A stretch of DNA of 64,000 nt from Camelus bactrianus (Eukaryota; Chordata; Mammalia; Artiodactyla; Camelidae). Under the pieces are notes generated by a model. That model was given only the letters and a program-made list of their open reading frames with translations, searched no databases and had not been told where the DNA came from. Of the stretch, positions 1-15,401 are shown piece after piece; the first letter of the stretch is position 1, and each line of letters starts with the position of its first letter. The stretch is taken from NCBI RefSeq assembly GCF_048773025.1, contig NC_133558.1, forward strand, positions 19,946,501 through 20,010,500, written 5' to 3'. A program made the translations under genes and the position numbers.

Positions 1-135
1 AGGGCACCTTAGCTACAGGGTCATTTGGGTCTGAGAGCTGTTAATATCCACTATTAGATATCCCCGTCCACCCTTCAGTAACCAAAGGAGGATAAACCAA
101 AGACAAGTGTATCCATCTACCGGGTCCCAGGCTTC

Positions 136-141
136 TTTATT
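136..141 (-). promoter_or_regulatory. POU5F1: POU5F1 polyadenylation signal
   Basis: The plus strand reads TTTATT, which is AATAAA on the minus strand, about 230 bp after the POU5F1 stop codon. It is the only canonical hexamer close downstream of the gene. The first 130 bases of the window beyond it show nothing I can assign. Confidence 0.75.
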
Positions 142-371
142 TAAGCACAAAGTGATTAGTGATGTGGGGATTAAAATCAAGAGCATCATTGAACTTCACC
201 TTCCCTCCAATCAGTTACCCCAAACTCCCTGCCCCACACCCTTTGTGTCCCCAATTCCTTTCTTAGTGAATGAAGAACTTAATCCCAAAGCCCTGGTACA
301 AACCCCAGGGTTCTCTCCCTAGCTCTCCCCTTCCTCTGCCCTCCACCTCATTCCTGGGAAGGGCAGGCACC

Positions 372-4813
<4,442 letters not shown>

Positions 4814-4907
4814 GGGGAAGGAAGGCGCCCCAAGCCGGGGGCCTAGTAAAACGAGGGCTCTCCAAGGGACTGCTCAACCCCTCTCTCCCTCCCCAATCCC
4901 ACCCACT

Positions 4908-4935
4908 AGCCTTGACCTCTGGCCCCGCCCCCTGG
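4908..4935 (-). promoter_or_regulatory. POU5F1: POU5F1 proximal promoter: hormone-response element and GC box (CR1)
   Basis: About 95-120 bp upstream of the ATG, the minus strand reads GGGGGCGGGGCC followed by AGAGGTCAAGG. This is the GC box plus nuclear-receptor half-sites that define conserved region 1 of mammalian POU5F1 promoters. The sequence from here to the start codon aligns with the human promoter from memory. No TATA box is evident. Confidence 0.8.
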
Positions 4936-6944
4936 ATGGGTGGGGGAGGAGACGGTGGGGGTGGGAGAAACTGAGGCGGAGGGTGTTTGCCTGACAGTGG
5001 CGATGGTATCGGTGGAAGGCGAAACCTTGGAGCTCCAACTGGGAACCTCTCCAGGCCCCAGACCCCAAGGCTCTTGGTTGCAAGTGCCCCATGCGGACCT
5101 TCACTTCCAACTCCCGACAAGCCACCCGCCTTCTCCACCGTCCGCGCACATCGGGAGCCGTCTGGGATCCCTTCCACACCTCCTGCACGATTTTCAGAAG
5201 CCAGGGTGCTGGACCCCTCTCCAAAGACCTTGGCACTGTCACTGGAGCCCAGCCAGCCAGCTCCTCAAACATTCGTTGTAATGTGCCAAGTACTGCTGGG
5301 GGTATGCCTCAATTCCTTAGCAGACCCCGGCTGCTGTCCTCCCCCACCCCAATCCGGGAACCTAGGCATTCCCATCCAGATTACTGGTCAGATTCAGTTA
5401 CCCCAAAGTTGCGATGGTGCCCGGCACCCATCTGCCCAGTCTGCCAAATTCCACCCCATCGCCAGGAGCTGACTGCCAGACAAGGCTTCCATTCTATACC
5501 CCAGTTTCCTGGTTCCAGAGCCCCTTCACCTACCAGACCCAAGGATTGAACCCCCACTTTCCCTTCTAAGGGCTAGCTCTGGACCGACTGGGCCTGAATC
5601 TCCCAACCTTTGTCCAGACAGAGGGATCGGACACCCCCTCAAGGATCCCCCACTGTGGGTCGCACACATCAGGTTTCTTGCCCACCCCACCCCACTTCAG
5701 GGACCCGAATATCCGCACCGTAGTTGACTGTTCTCCCTCCCCCACCTCCCAGCCCAGGCCTCCAGCCCTAGGCCCTGGGTGGGGAAAGCCAAGGAGGGAG
5801 GGGGGAGAAAAAAATATCTGACTTCAGGTTCAAAGAGGCTTTGGGAGGGACTGGGGGAAGGGGGCCGGACAATGGCCTTGGCTGGACAATCCTGGTCCCC
5901 AGAGGGGGCAGCTCTAACCCTAAACAAGTGCTCAACCCTTGAATGGGCCTGGATGGCTCCCCTGGGGACAGCTTCCTGCCCCCCAACCCCCCAGCCCCAA
6001 TCCCCTCACACAGAATCCCCCTCAGAGCAGCTACAAGAGCTCCAGCAACTATCCCTACATCCCCTCAAAGACTGAGCCTCAGACGGGCCCCCTGCTGGGA
6101 CCCAGGTATCCCGTCCCCTTCTAGAGGACTCAGGCGTCCAGCCTTGACACCCACCCCTCCCCCAGCCCCCCAAGCCTTTGTTTAGGGGGGCTGGCGAAAA
6201 GATGCAGAGAGGGTGGAGAGTGACTTGGGGAGAGGGTACAGGAAGCCTGTCCTAAGCTCTCTCTCCCACAGGGTCTATTTTTCTGGGCCTGTCCTAAGGG
6301 CTCAGGCTGCTGGCCTAGTCCTTGTTTCTGTTTGCAAGAGAATAGATTTCAGACTGTCTGTTTGGGATGATGCCTGTCTGTCTGCTCCCCAAACTTGCCC
6401 TAAATGAAGGCCCCGAGGTGACTTGAGGGGGGCTCTGGAAAGGCTGTGGACCAGAGCTCCCTACAGCTTGGAAGCCAGAATCCTGAGCCTGGGACTCTGC
6501 CGACTTAGGCGTCACTTCATCTCAGCTCGGTCTGGGGTTGTTTGCTGGGGTCATGTCTTGGCATCTTCCTTCTGAGGGTCTGAGTGTTCTGGTGGGGGTC
6601 CTCCTGACTGTGGCAGCCTTGGTGGTATCTGGGAGTCCTTTGAGCATGGGGGTTTTTTTTGGGGGGTTTTTTTCCCTCTGAATCTATATCACACAGCCCC
6701 TGTTCCAGACCATCTGTACATACTTTTGGGCAACCAATTGTAACCTGCATTTGAATACTTCCTACAGGTCTGTTGGAAGATCTACAGGGCAGCAGGGCTG
6801 GAGCTGTATTTACCTCTAAACCACTAACTGCCCAAAAGGCAGATAGATTAAGGGGCCTGGTGGGGGTGGAGAGATGTGCTTTGAAACAGGAGGGGCCCTT
6901 CCCCAGCCATCTCCCCAACCCCCAGGACAGAGCCATCATAGCCC

Positions 6945-6959
6945 CTTTGTCATGCATCT
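6945..6959 (+). promoter_or_regulatory. POU5F1: SOX-OCT composite element of the POU5F1 distal enhancer (CR4)
   Basis: The plus strand reads CTTTGTCATGCATCT: a SOX half (CTTTGTC) directly followed by a POU octamer-like half (ATGCAT). It lies about 2.1 kb upstream of the POU5F1 ATG, where the distal enhancer with its OCT4/SOX2 autoregulatory site is known to be. The flanking G-rich GGAGGGGGAGGGGTGGG at 6994-7011 resembles the neighbouring conserved CR4 site. Motif and distance are seen; function is from knowledge of the orthologous enhancer. Confidence 0.8.
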
Positions 6960-7110
6960 ATCTGCTGTCTGCCAAGAAGACGGCCTCCCAGAGGAGGGGG
7001 AGGGGTGGGCCTAGGAAATCTCCAGCTGCAGGGCTCCTGGGCTCGCCGCCCTCTAGGCGCCCAGCAGCCCCTTTCCCCATGTGGTCCATAGAGCCCTTGA
7101 ACACCTGTCT

Positions 7111-8340
7111 TCCCATCAACCCCTAAAACACCTTCCCCATTTCCCTCTAAACAACACAACTCTGTTTTTTAGATTACAATCGGTTAGTTGCTCTAGGTGG
7201 TGTGTTTCTTTCCTGGGTAAGAGCCCCATTCCAGAGGGAGAGCCAGAGGCAGGGTGGGTGCTTGGATCCAGACCTAAGCCTGGTCAGTCCCGTGTTTGCC
7301 TGGAGTCTGACCCAGAACCTTAATGGCCAGTTCAGTTTGTCTGGACTCCTAGCCAGCCCCCTCCTGGGCTGCTCTGGCTGGTGGAGTTACACCTGAAGGG
7401 TAGGCCACGTCACTTCTGCCAAGGCCAAGCTCTCTGCAGGCCTGGAGGAGACCAGAAGCAGAGTCGAGTCATTAGATGTGGCTCCTCCACTCTCTCGGGT
7501 CTCAGGGAGTCACTAAAAAACTTCAAGCCCCCCAAACCAATTTAGGACTGGGCTCACAAACTCTCCACACACACCTTTATTATAGTGCAATGTCCAGGCC
7601 CTTCGCAAAGACAAATGCGAGTATCTGGTTGCAGAGTGCACCCCAAGACTCAGGGAGAGCAAGTGAGGGCCACCACTCCCCACCAGCTGTGACTGGTGGC
7701 CAAGCCGCAAAGAAGCGTGATGGTGGCCTTGCTGCTGTCCCCTCGCTGGAGCATGGGGGTGCTGTTTGGTTGGGAAAACCAATCGAAACGACCCAGATGG
7801 GGAACAGTGAAGACTTGCTTGAGACCAGGGTAGCAAACCACTTATTTTGACTTGTAGCTTCTGTCAATCTGAAGGCAGAAGAAGGAGAAAGAATGGAGGG
7901 CTGAGGAGAGAAGTTTCAGGCTTTGTCCACTTTGGGAGACTATCTCCTTTAATCTCAATTTATACATATTCCACCGCTCACCGTAAACCAACGCCCCTCT
8001 TCTCAACAACGGACAGTATGGTCTCTCCTGCAAAGTCTGCAAACTGAAGTCTTCTTTTCCCAAATCCAGATAATGTTACCTCAAATCTCAGAATCAGCTC
8101 TCTGCTTGTAGTCTGCAGGAATAAACCAAGGGTCTGCAAAACAAGGTCCCTGGCATTCTGAGTTTACATTGTTCTTCGTTGGGTCACCATGGGATTATAA
8201 GTATTTTTATGCTCAGATGACTCCTCAGCAATTAAATATTACGCTTTTAAAAATCCGTTTTCATGTCTGATTTCCTAGCCTCTGACTAGTCTCAACTTCC
8301 ATTCTTAGTCACCAGTTCATTTGAAGACGCATTCTTTTTT
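7111..8340. other. Non-coding stretch upstream of POU5F1
   Basis: No recognisable gene or young repeat. Short open frames occur on both strands at 7476-7870 in a moderately CpG-containing stretch, without family resemblance or convincing splice sites. The human region next to POU5F1 carries non-coding transcripts such as PSORS1C3, but I cannot show homology. Confidence 0.4.
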
Positions 8341-8344
8341 TCTG

Positions 8345-8760
8345 GTTTTGTTTTTGTTTTCCATTGTGGTAGAATACACATAACATAAAATGTACCATTT
8401 TAATGACATGTAACATGTCATTATGCATTTGTCAAAACCCACACAATGTACAATACCAAGAGTGAACCCTAATGTAAACTATGGACTTTGGTTGATAATA
8501 ATGTGCCCATGTTGGTTCATAGATTGTACCAAATATACCACACTGAGGAGGGATGATGAGGGTAGGGGAGCATATATGTGTAGGTGGGGAGGGCTATATG
8601 TGAACTCTGTATTTTCTGCTCATTTCTATTGTGAACCTGAAACTGCTCTAAAAGAATAAACTCTATTAAAAAAAAAAGGTACCATTTTAACCATTTGTAA
8701 GTGTACAGTACAGTGGCATTAAATACATTCACATCGTTGTGCAGCCATCACCAAGAAACT
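8345..8760 (+). repeat. Old L1 3' fragment interrupted by a younger LINE-type insertion
   Basis: The text GTGGTAGAATACACATAACA ... TACAGTGGCATTAAATACATTC is typical of old L1 (L1M) 3' ends. It is split at about 8405 by a 265-bp insert ending AATAAACTCTATTAAAAAAAAAA. GTACCATTTTAA occurs on both sides of the insert (about 8392-8403 and 8680-8691), consistent with a target-site duplication. Confidence 0.6.
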
Positions 8761-8780
8761 TTCTTTTTTCTCTTTTTTTC

Positions 8781-8890
8781 AGGGAGAGGGTAATTAGGTT
8801 TATTATTTTTAATGGAGGTACCAAAGATTGAACCCAGGCCCTCCTGCATGCTAAACATGCACTCCAACACTGAGCTATGCGCTAACCCCC
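8781..8890 (-). repeat. Camelid tRNA-derived SINE
   Basis: Antisense copy with the hallmark GATTGAACCCAGGCCCTCC (B box region) and TGAGCTATGCGC (A box end), following AATGGAGGTACC. Moderately diverged. Confidence 0.85.
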
Positions 8891-10214
8891 TGGAATTGTA
8901 ATTAAAGCTTTTAATGAGGCTGACCTGCCAAGTTTATCTCTGACTCCAAGAGACTTCAGCTCCCCATATTAATTCAGCGAGGATCAGTGTTGCTCTGTTT
9001 CTCAATAGTCTGACTCTGAGGCTGGCTGTGGCCAGGGTATCCACAGTGAACACCACAGAATATAGTCAAGGGCTGTGAAAGGTTTGGAAGAAGGCTAGTC
9101 CTGGGAGAAGTGTGGGTGGGCAGTGGTGGCCAGGAGAACACAAGTGTCCTGGGCCTATGTCCTTGGGGAGTGGTCTCTTCACCCCACCTGTCTTCCTTGT
9201 TCCAGAATGAGCTGCCCATCTGTCAGGAAGATTGAAAGGAATTCAGTCAGAAAGACATTATATACCTGTGTCCAGATTTGAATTGCAATAAAGAGAGTTC
9301 TGGAACCTGTCAAACCCTATGTGTCAGCTCCATCCAGGTCACCTTCCCTGAATTATCCCTGTCCTCCCTCCGATGATGGGGATGATACTTAATTTTAACA
9401 CTGAAGGAATTTGTTACAATCATTCCCACCTAGACAGTAAGTTCTTTGAGGGGCAGGAGCTGTCTTTCTCGTTTTCTTATCCCCAGAGGAAGGCAGAGCT
9501 CTTGGCACACAGTAGGCACTCAACTGTGAAGTGAATCCGCTGGTGCGGGGAAAAGTAAAAGGCAGAAAGGCAGAGACCCCTGGAGAAAGAGGCCAAGAAA
9601 GGCAAAAGCAATTTCTCCTTCTTCCCTCCCCTATTCTCTTAACTGTTGTGGGGAGAGGGAGAGTAAGGGGTGCCTGGTAAATCAGAGGGTCAGAAGGGAT
9701 GATTGCAGTCCTTGGAGGAGGGCATGGGGTGAGGGGAGGGAGGGTGCTTCTTCACTGTTTTAGTGCAGATCTAGCTCATGCATTGTCCCCAGTCTCACAA
9801 CCCATTCAAACTCTTCCCTCCTCTTAGGAGTCCTGAGGTGGGATAATGGAAACAGGCAGGATTGGAGGCAGGCGTCCTGGGTATCCCTCCAGCTTTGCTC
9901 CTGGGTGATGTTGTAGACTGGTTACTTAAATTTCAGACTCTCAGTTATTGATCTCTAAAATGGAAGGTTCCTCTTCACAGGAACATGGTGAAGATTAAAC
10001 GAGATACTGCCCTAAAGTTCCTGGCAATTAGTACACATGCTGCAAAGAAGCAAGCTACTTCCCAGTCGATTCTACCTTCTGCCCCCAAAACCCTTAATGC
10101 CTCCTCTGGCCACATTGATCTCTCTTTTTTCTGAAATACTACAAGTCACAGTATGTTGGCTTGCAATCTTATATACGATCTTATATCATTAACCTGGGAT
10201 TGTTTGGTACATTT
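8891..10214. other. Non-coding stretch with MIR-like fragments
   Basis: No gene seen. The stretch 9425-9540 (TAAGTTCTTTGAGGGGCAGG ... GGCACACAGTAGGCACTCAA) resembles L2 or MIR, and 9880-10040 (GGTTACTTAAATTTC ... GAAGATTAAACGAGAT) resembles MIR. The rest is unassigned. Confidence 0.5.
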
Positions 10215-10965
10215 GTTTTACTCTCTTCTCTTGAACAACGTGGAGGTGTCAGATATCAGGGCTTTGGAGCTCTTTTAACCTTTCTGATGGGTGCACAGTG
10301 GTCTGTCAGTGTGTTTTGACTTTGTATTTTTCCTGGTCGATCTTGGGAAGTTTTTCACATATATGTGTTGTCCATTCATGTATCTTTCTTTGTAAAGTGA
10401 CTGTTTAAGTCTTACTCATTTTTTGTTGTTACTTTTTCTTTTTTTCCCTTTTTAAATTTTATTGATGTATAGTTGATTTACAATGTTGTGTTCGTTTCTT
10501 GCATACAGCATAGTGATTCAGCTATACATATCTATTCTTTTTCGTATTCTTTTTCATAATAGGTTATTACAAGATACTGAATGCAGTTCCCTGTGCTATA
10601 CATTAGAACCTTGTTTATCGAGGATTTCTTTTTTTTTTTTCAATTGAAGTATAGTCAGTTTACAATGTTGTGTCAATTTCTGGTGTACAGCATAATGTTT
10701 CAGTTATACATATACATACATATATTCCTTTTCAAATGCTTTTTTCATTATAGGTTACTACAAGATATTGAATATAGTTCCCTGTGCTTTTTGTCTTTTT
10801 ATTATGAAGTCATAGGAGTCATTTATATACTCTGGATATAAATCCTTTGTCAGATACATGTACTGCAAACATTCTAACAAAGAACCTTCCTTTAAAAAAT
10901 TATTCTGGAAAGCAAAATCTACTGATGTTTCACACACCATTGAGAATAATGGCCCAGATTGTGAG
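10215..10965 (-). repeat. Nested L1 fragments: two young L1 3' ends inside an older L1
   Basis: The outer parts (10215-10445 and 10795-10965) are antisense old L1 ORF2-end text such as TCATTTATATACTCTGGATA. Between them are two tandem antisense L1 3' ends, 10452-10620 and 10628-10790. Each runs GTATAGTTGATTTACAATG or GTATAGTCAGTTTACAATG to GTTCCCTGTGCT. Both are 5'-truncated. Confidence 0.7.
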
Positions 10966-11559
10966 GTCTAGCCCCCAGGAACTTCAAATGACTGTCTCTG
11001 TATTCCGAAAACAGGCCAAAGTACTGAATTTCTCCAAGGGACCCAGGAGCTATTGGAGGAATTCATTCTTCAGTTTGTGAAAACTATTTCAGATCTCTCT
11101 GAAGATTGTGGAAAGAGCTAAATAAATGTTAATTCCCTTTCTCTAAGCTTTAGATCCAAAGAAGAATGCTCAGAATCCAACCCCACCTCCGCCTTCCACT
11201 CCTGCCCACCCTGCCACACCCCCAGAGTTTGACACCTAAGGCTTATTTGTGCCTGTGGTCCTTCTTCATCCTTCTTTCCTGGTTCTGCTCACTTCATTCT
11301 GACTTCAGCTCACATTCCTCAAGGAAGTCTGCTATGGTCAAGGTCACTAACAGACTCAGTACAGTTTATTCTAATAGAGAGGTCTATGAGCTCATCTTTC
11401 TTTACCTCCCAACAGCAGCTTTCCCACACTTGATAACATTTTTCTTTATTTTGCTCACTTCTTTTGGATCTACTTCACGAATTTTATTATGAAGTAGTTT
11501 GAGCTGGAAGAAAGGAACAGAGAATTGTAAGAAAGCTTTATGGAGTTACCACCCAGGTT

Positions 11560-12310
11560 TGTCGGCTTGTCACATTTTAGTATCATTTGCTATAAGTGGT
11601 ATATATGGTAAGGAGTAGAAATATATGCAGACAGTCCTCATTTTGCATTGTTCTGATATGCGTGTGTTTCAGTTAACACTTTACAGGCAAGGACAGCCTG
11701 AGGGGTGTGTGTGTGTTTGTCTTGAATTTTGTGTATGCTTTTATGTTTTGTTAAGAATTCTAAAAATCAGAGGGTGAGGATATAGCTCAGTGGTAGAGCA
11801 TAGGCTTGGTGTGCAGGAGGGTCCTGGATTCAATCCCCAGTGCCTGTGTTAAGGCAGAAAAAAAAAAGAAAGAAATGAAAAAAAATTTTTTAAATCCTTT
11901 CATTTGGTATGTTTTAAGACTAGAAATTGCTCCTTGCTGAATGTATCATTCTGTAGCTTGCTTTTTTTTTACTTTTTTTGTTTTTCTTTTTTTTTTTTTT
12001 TTGTAGCTTTCTTTTTCAGTCAACATTGTATATGAGATACATCCACGTTTATACAAATACTTCATTTATTTTCATTCCTCGATGGTATTCATTGTATAAA
12101 AATGCTACAGTGTACCTCGTATTTTCTCTTCATTGACCTTTAGGTTGTTTTTGCGGCAATGAACATTTAGGAGCTTCTCTCCTTGGTCACTTGTGTGTCC
12201 TGTTTGGATATTTTAATAGGAGTGGAATTTTTGCACATCTTTACCACGTGATGCCAAATTGTTCTCCGAAGTGATTGTATTAATTTATATTTATACTTCC
12301 CCCACCACCC
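11560..12310 (-). repeat. Old L1 fragment carrying a plus-strand SINE
   Basis: Text such as ACATCCACGTTTATACAAAT, GTAGTGGAATTTTTGCACAT-like segments and GATGCCAAATTGTTCTCCGA is typical of antisense old L1 3' ends. A poly-T tract sits at about 11961-12002. No coding potential. Confidence 0.55.
11770..11866 (+). repeat. Camelid tRNA-derived SINE
   Basis: Plus-strand copy with A box TATAGCTCAGTGGTAGAGCA and B box GGATTCAATCCCCAGTGCC, ending in an A-rich tail at 11858-11868. Confidence 0.9.
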
Positions 12311-12589
12311 CACAACCTTTAAAGCTTCTGTGACATATAGAGTTCTAGTTTTCTTCCTCCCACACCAGCTGCTCCTTATCAATCTCCTTTGCCAGCTCCT
12401 TTTGCTCTAAATGTTGGCATGTTTAAGAACTTTACCTAGACTGCTTACTCCGTTCTTACTGCCTTCCTAATCACTCTATTTTCATCCAGTCCCGGGATTT
12501 AAATATCGTTTATATGTGGATGGCTCCCAAATATGGATCTCTGTATATTTTTGTAGATTAAAAAATAACCACACCAAAACAGATACTCA

Positions 12590-12760
12590 ACTATATTGCC
12601 AATGGGACTGTAAACTGGTAACGTTTTTATGAAGGGCAATGTGGCCATCTCTGTCCAAATTAAAAAATGCATACGTCCAGCAGTCCTACTTCTAGGAATG
12701 TGTCCGAAAACATACTGGCATATCTGTAAAATGACTATTCAAAATTACACGTTGTAATAG
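12590..12760 (+). repeat. Left part of an L1 split by a SINE and a TAF13 retrocopy
   Basis: L1 ORF2-end text (GCCAATGGGACTGTAAACTGG ... ATTACACGTTGTAATAG) stops at about 12760 and resumes at about 14540 with AATGACTATCAGTAGGGAATTGG, continuing to about 14900. The two parts are consecutive in normal L1s. Confidence 0.65.
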
Positions 12761-14512
12761 TGGTTTTATTTTAGTTTTTCAAATGGAGGTACTGGGCACG
12801 CAGAAGCGGGAGGCTGCTGGAGGTGGCTGGCTGGTGGAATGGCAGGTGAAGAAGAAGACCTCACTGTGAGTGAACACCTCTGTTCCAGCCTGCTTTTTCC
12901 CTTACCCCTTCGGGCACAGTAGCGGAGGCCAAGTTCAGAATCGGTTTGAAGAAGAAAATGAAGAAATTGGAAGAGGTACAGAAGGTAGACAGGGTAAAAG
13001 AAAGAGACTTTTTTCTAAAGAATTAAGATATATGATGTATGGGTTTGGGGATGACCAGAATCCTTATACTGAGTCAGTGGATATTCTTGAAGACCTTGTC
13101 ATAGAGTTCACTACTGCAACGACTCACAAGGCAATGTCAATTGGAAGACAAGGTCTTGTACAAATTGAAGATACTGTTTTTGATTTGAAAGGACCCAAGA
13201 AAGTTTGCTAGGTTTAAAGACTTGCTTACTATGAATGAAGAATTGAAACAAGCTAGAAAAGCATTTGATGAAGCAAACTATGGATCTTGACACCTTTTGT
13301 ACTTTCTGAAGCTTCATTGTCTTCTGGGGAAACCACATTTAATAACTGTATTTTTCACAGTAAGGTCCTGATATCTAGCCATGTGAATGAAAGGTGGAGA
13401 ACCACAAAGTTTTCAGTCTTAATTTTCATGTCTTTGATTTTAGAGTGATATTTGAGCCTTTAATTGCCTGCCATTATATTACCAGACTTGAATTACTTAT
13501 TGGATTTTAATGACCACATATATGTCAAAGTACCTTGCAAACCGTTCAGTTCCTTCTGACTTTTGACCATTTAAATGAAGTAGTATTTATATGTTAGGTG
13601 TATTTGTGCCATTGTAGGCTGTACTGTAGCTGTTTAATACGTGAAATTTAAAAGGCACCTTTGACTTTATGATCGCTCATAAAGACGTGTTTCATGTATT
13701 CTAAAGTTTTTAGACTACAGTAGTCAAAGAAGTTATTAAAAGGTAGTGAACTGATTTGTGTTTCTTTTAAGGAGAAAATGATATAAGAAAATACAGCCTT
13801 TTGTAGGAGTGTTTATTTGTCTTAAGATAATTTGTTTTAATACTCTTTTCTTTAGATAACAAGAGTGATTTTAAATTTTTTTATTTCTTATTTTTTGAGA
13901 AACCAGAAGTTTTATGTGACTGCTTTTGTGTTGGAAGGCTTATTTGATTTAAAGCCTTATAATACACTATTTGTCAAGTTTTAAGAGAACTCATTTTCCT
14001 AGGTCCAGATTAAAGCTTCTAATAATAAGTGCTTTCTGCAGCAGGAATGGTGTTGCTAAAAAAGCTGATGGCAGAATAAGCATTTGCAGTAACTTTTTAT
14101 TAACATATTTGTTAGTACTTGTTCACTGTGAAAATGTGTTCCTGACTAAAACCATACATGGCTGTGGAAACCACTTTTGTAGTTCAGGATATACATATAC
14201 AGGTTTTGTGTGTATTGAGCTTATTGTATTATTCTTGCACTTAGCTTAAAGAAACGATTAAAACTGCATTTAGAGGGATCATTGAACATTACTCTTTGTG
14301 AAACTGAATGTTTTGTGTGCTGCTTATGAACATTATCTATGAAACAGTACTTAGGAAAATTTTACTTTCTTAACCTATCAATACAAGTAATAAAGTATGA
14401 AAAATTTAAAAGATTAAGAAACAAAAAACAAATGGAGGTACTGGGAATGGAACCAGGTAGCTTGTGCATACTCAACATGTACCCTACCAACTGAGCTATA
14501 CCCCCACATCCT
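12761..14512 (-). repeat. Camelid SINE split by the TAF13 retrocopy
   Basis: Antisense SINE text begins before the retrocopy (AAATGGAGGTACTGGG up to 12796) and resumes after it (14430-14512: GGAATGGAACCAGGTAGCTTG ... AACTGAGCTATACCCCC). The retrocopy's target-site duplication is itself SINE sequence, so it landed inside the SINE. Confidence 0.85.
12797..14429 (+). pseudogene. TAF13P: TAF13 processed pseudogene
   Basis: Retrocopy of the mRNA for TFIID subunit TAF13, a histone-fold protein. It has a 5' UTR, the start ATGGCAGGTGAAGAAGAAGACC (from 12840), the body NRFEEENEEIG...KRKRLFSKELRYMMYGFGDDQNPYTESVDILEDLVIEF, the end MNEELKQARKAFDEANYGS (to 13287), a long 3' UTR and a terminal A-rich end after AATAAAG at 14388. 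It lacks introns and is flanked by the perfect 16-bp repeat AAATGGAGGTACTGGG (12781-12796 and 14430-14445), a target-site duplication. A 79-nt insert at 12866-12944 separates codons 9 and 10 and begins GTGAGTG. The region matching LIRKDPRKFARVKD is frameshifted, giving a stop soon after. It is not expected to make TAF13. Confidence 0.93.
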
Positions 14513-15331
14513 AGTGTTGGTTTTAAAAGCAATCAATCAATCAATCCAAATGACTATCAGTAGGGAATTGGTTAAGAAGCATTGCATACAAGAAAGTACT
14601 ACATTTCATACAAAAAAAGTACTGTAAGTAAAAAAAAGTAAGATACTCTTGATATATCCTAATGGTGGTCTCCATCATACAATGTTAAGGGTAAAAAAGC
14701 AAGGTGCAGGATAGCACACATTACGTTTTGTATGAAGGGGAAAAGAATTTATACATATATGTTTATGTTTGCTTGCATATTCATAAAGTGTCTTTGGAGG
14801 AATAAATAAGAAAGTAATATCAGTGGTTGCCTGTCAGGGATGGGACAGGAGTGGGAGAGACTTACCTTTTTTAAAGCTTTTGAATTTTGAACCAAATCAA
14901 AACAAAGCAAAAGCTAATTCCAAAGGAGACAAAGCAAAACTGACAAACTCAAAATGAAAAACTTTTTTAAAAAACTCTGATAAAGTAATTCTTTTACCTT
15001 AATCAAGATAAGAAAAATTGTATAGCCTTTAATAAAAATAGTTAATCACTATATTGTACATCTATAACTTATATAATATTATACATCAACTGTAACTCAA
15101 AAAATTATTTTAAATTGTCTAAAACTTATATCAGTCCTTGGACAAGGATGTTTACTACTATTTTAATTCAGTATGTTGTTTTCTTTTTTTTAATTGTATT
15201 TTCTTTCTTTACATATCTATCTTTCATTCATTAAAAAGTAAAATAAAGGATGATTAATCGACAGAAGCAATTTGTTTGGTCAAGGAAATTGACCAAATCT
15301 TGATTCCAACAGGAAGGCCCAATCTGCAGGA

Positions 15332-15333
15332 TT

Positions 15334-15400
<67 letters not shown>

Positions 15401-15401
15401 T
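15332..15401 (+). repeat. (TTTA)n microsatellite
   Basis: About 17 perfect tandem copies of TTTA or its rotation. Such uninterrupted tracts are usually length-polymorphic. Confidence 0.98.

Larger units (their letters stand above)
4814..7110 (-). promoter_or_regulatory. POU5F1: POU5F1 upstream regulatory region (CR1 to CR4)
   Basis: This 2.3-kb block is GC-rich and free of the SINEs and LINEs that fill most of the window, which fits a constrained regulatory region. Its two ends carry the recognisable parts: CR1 at the promoter and CR4 near 6900-7090. CR2 and CR3 should lie around 5.7-6.3 kb, but I cannot mark their edges. Reading frames here have no family resemblance and are taken as chance. 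Confidence 0.7.
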
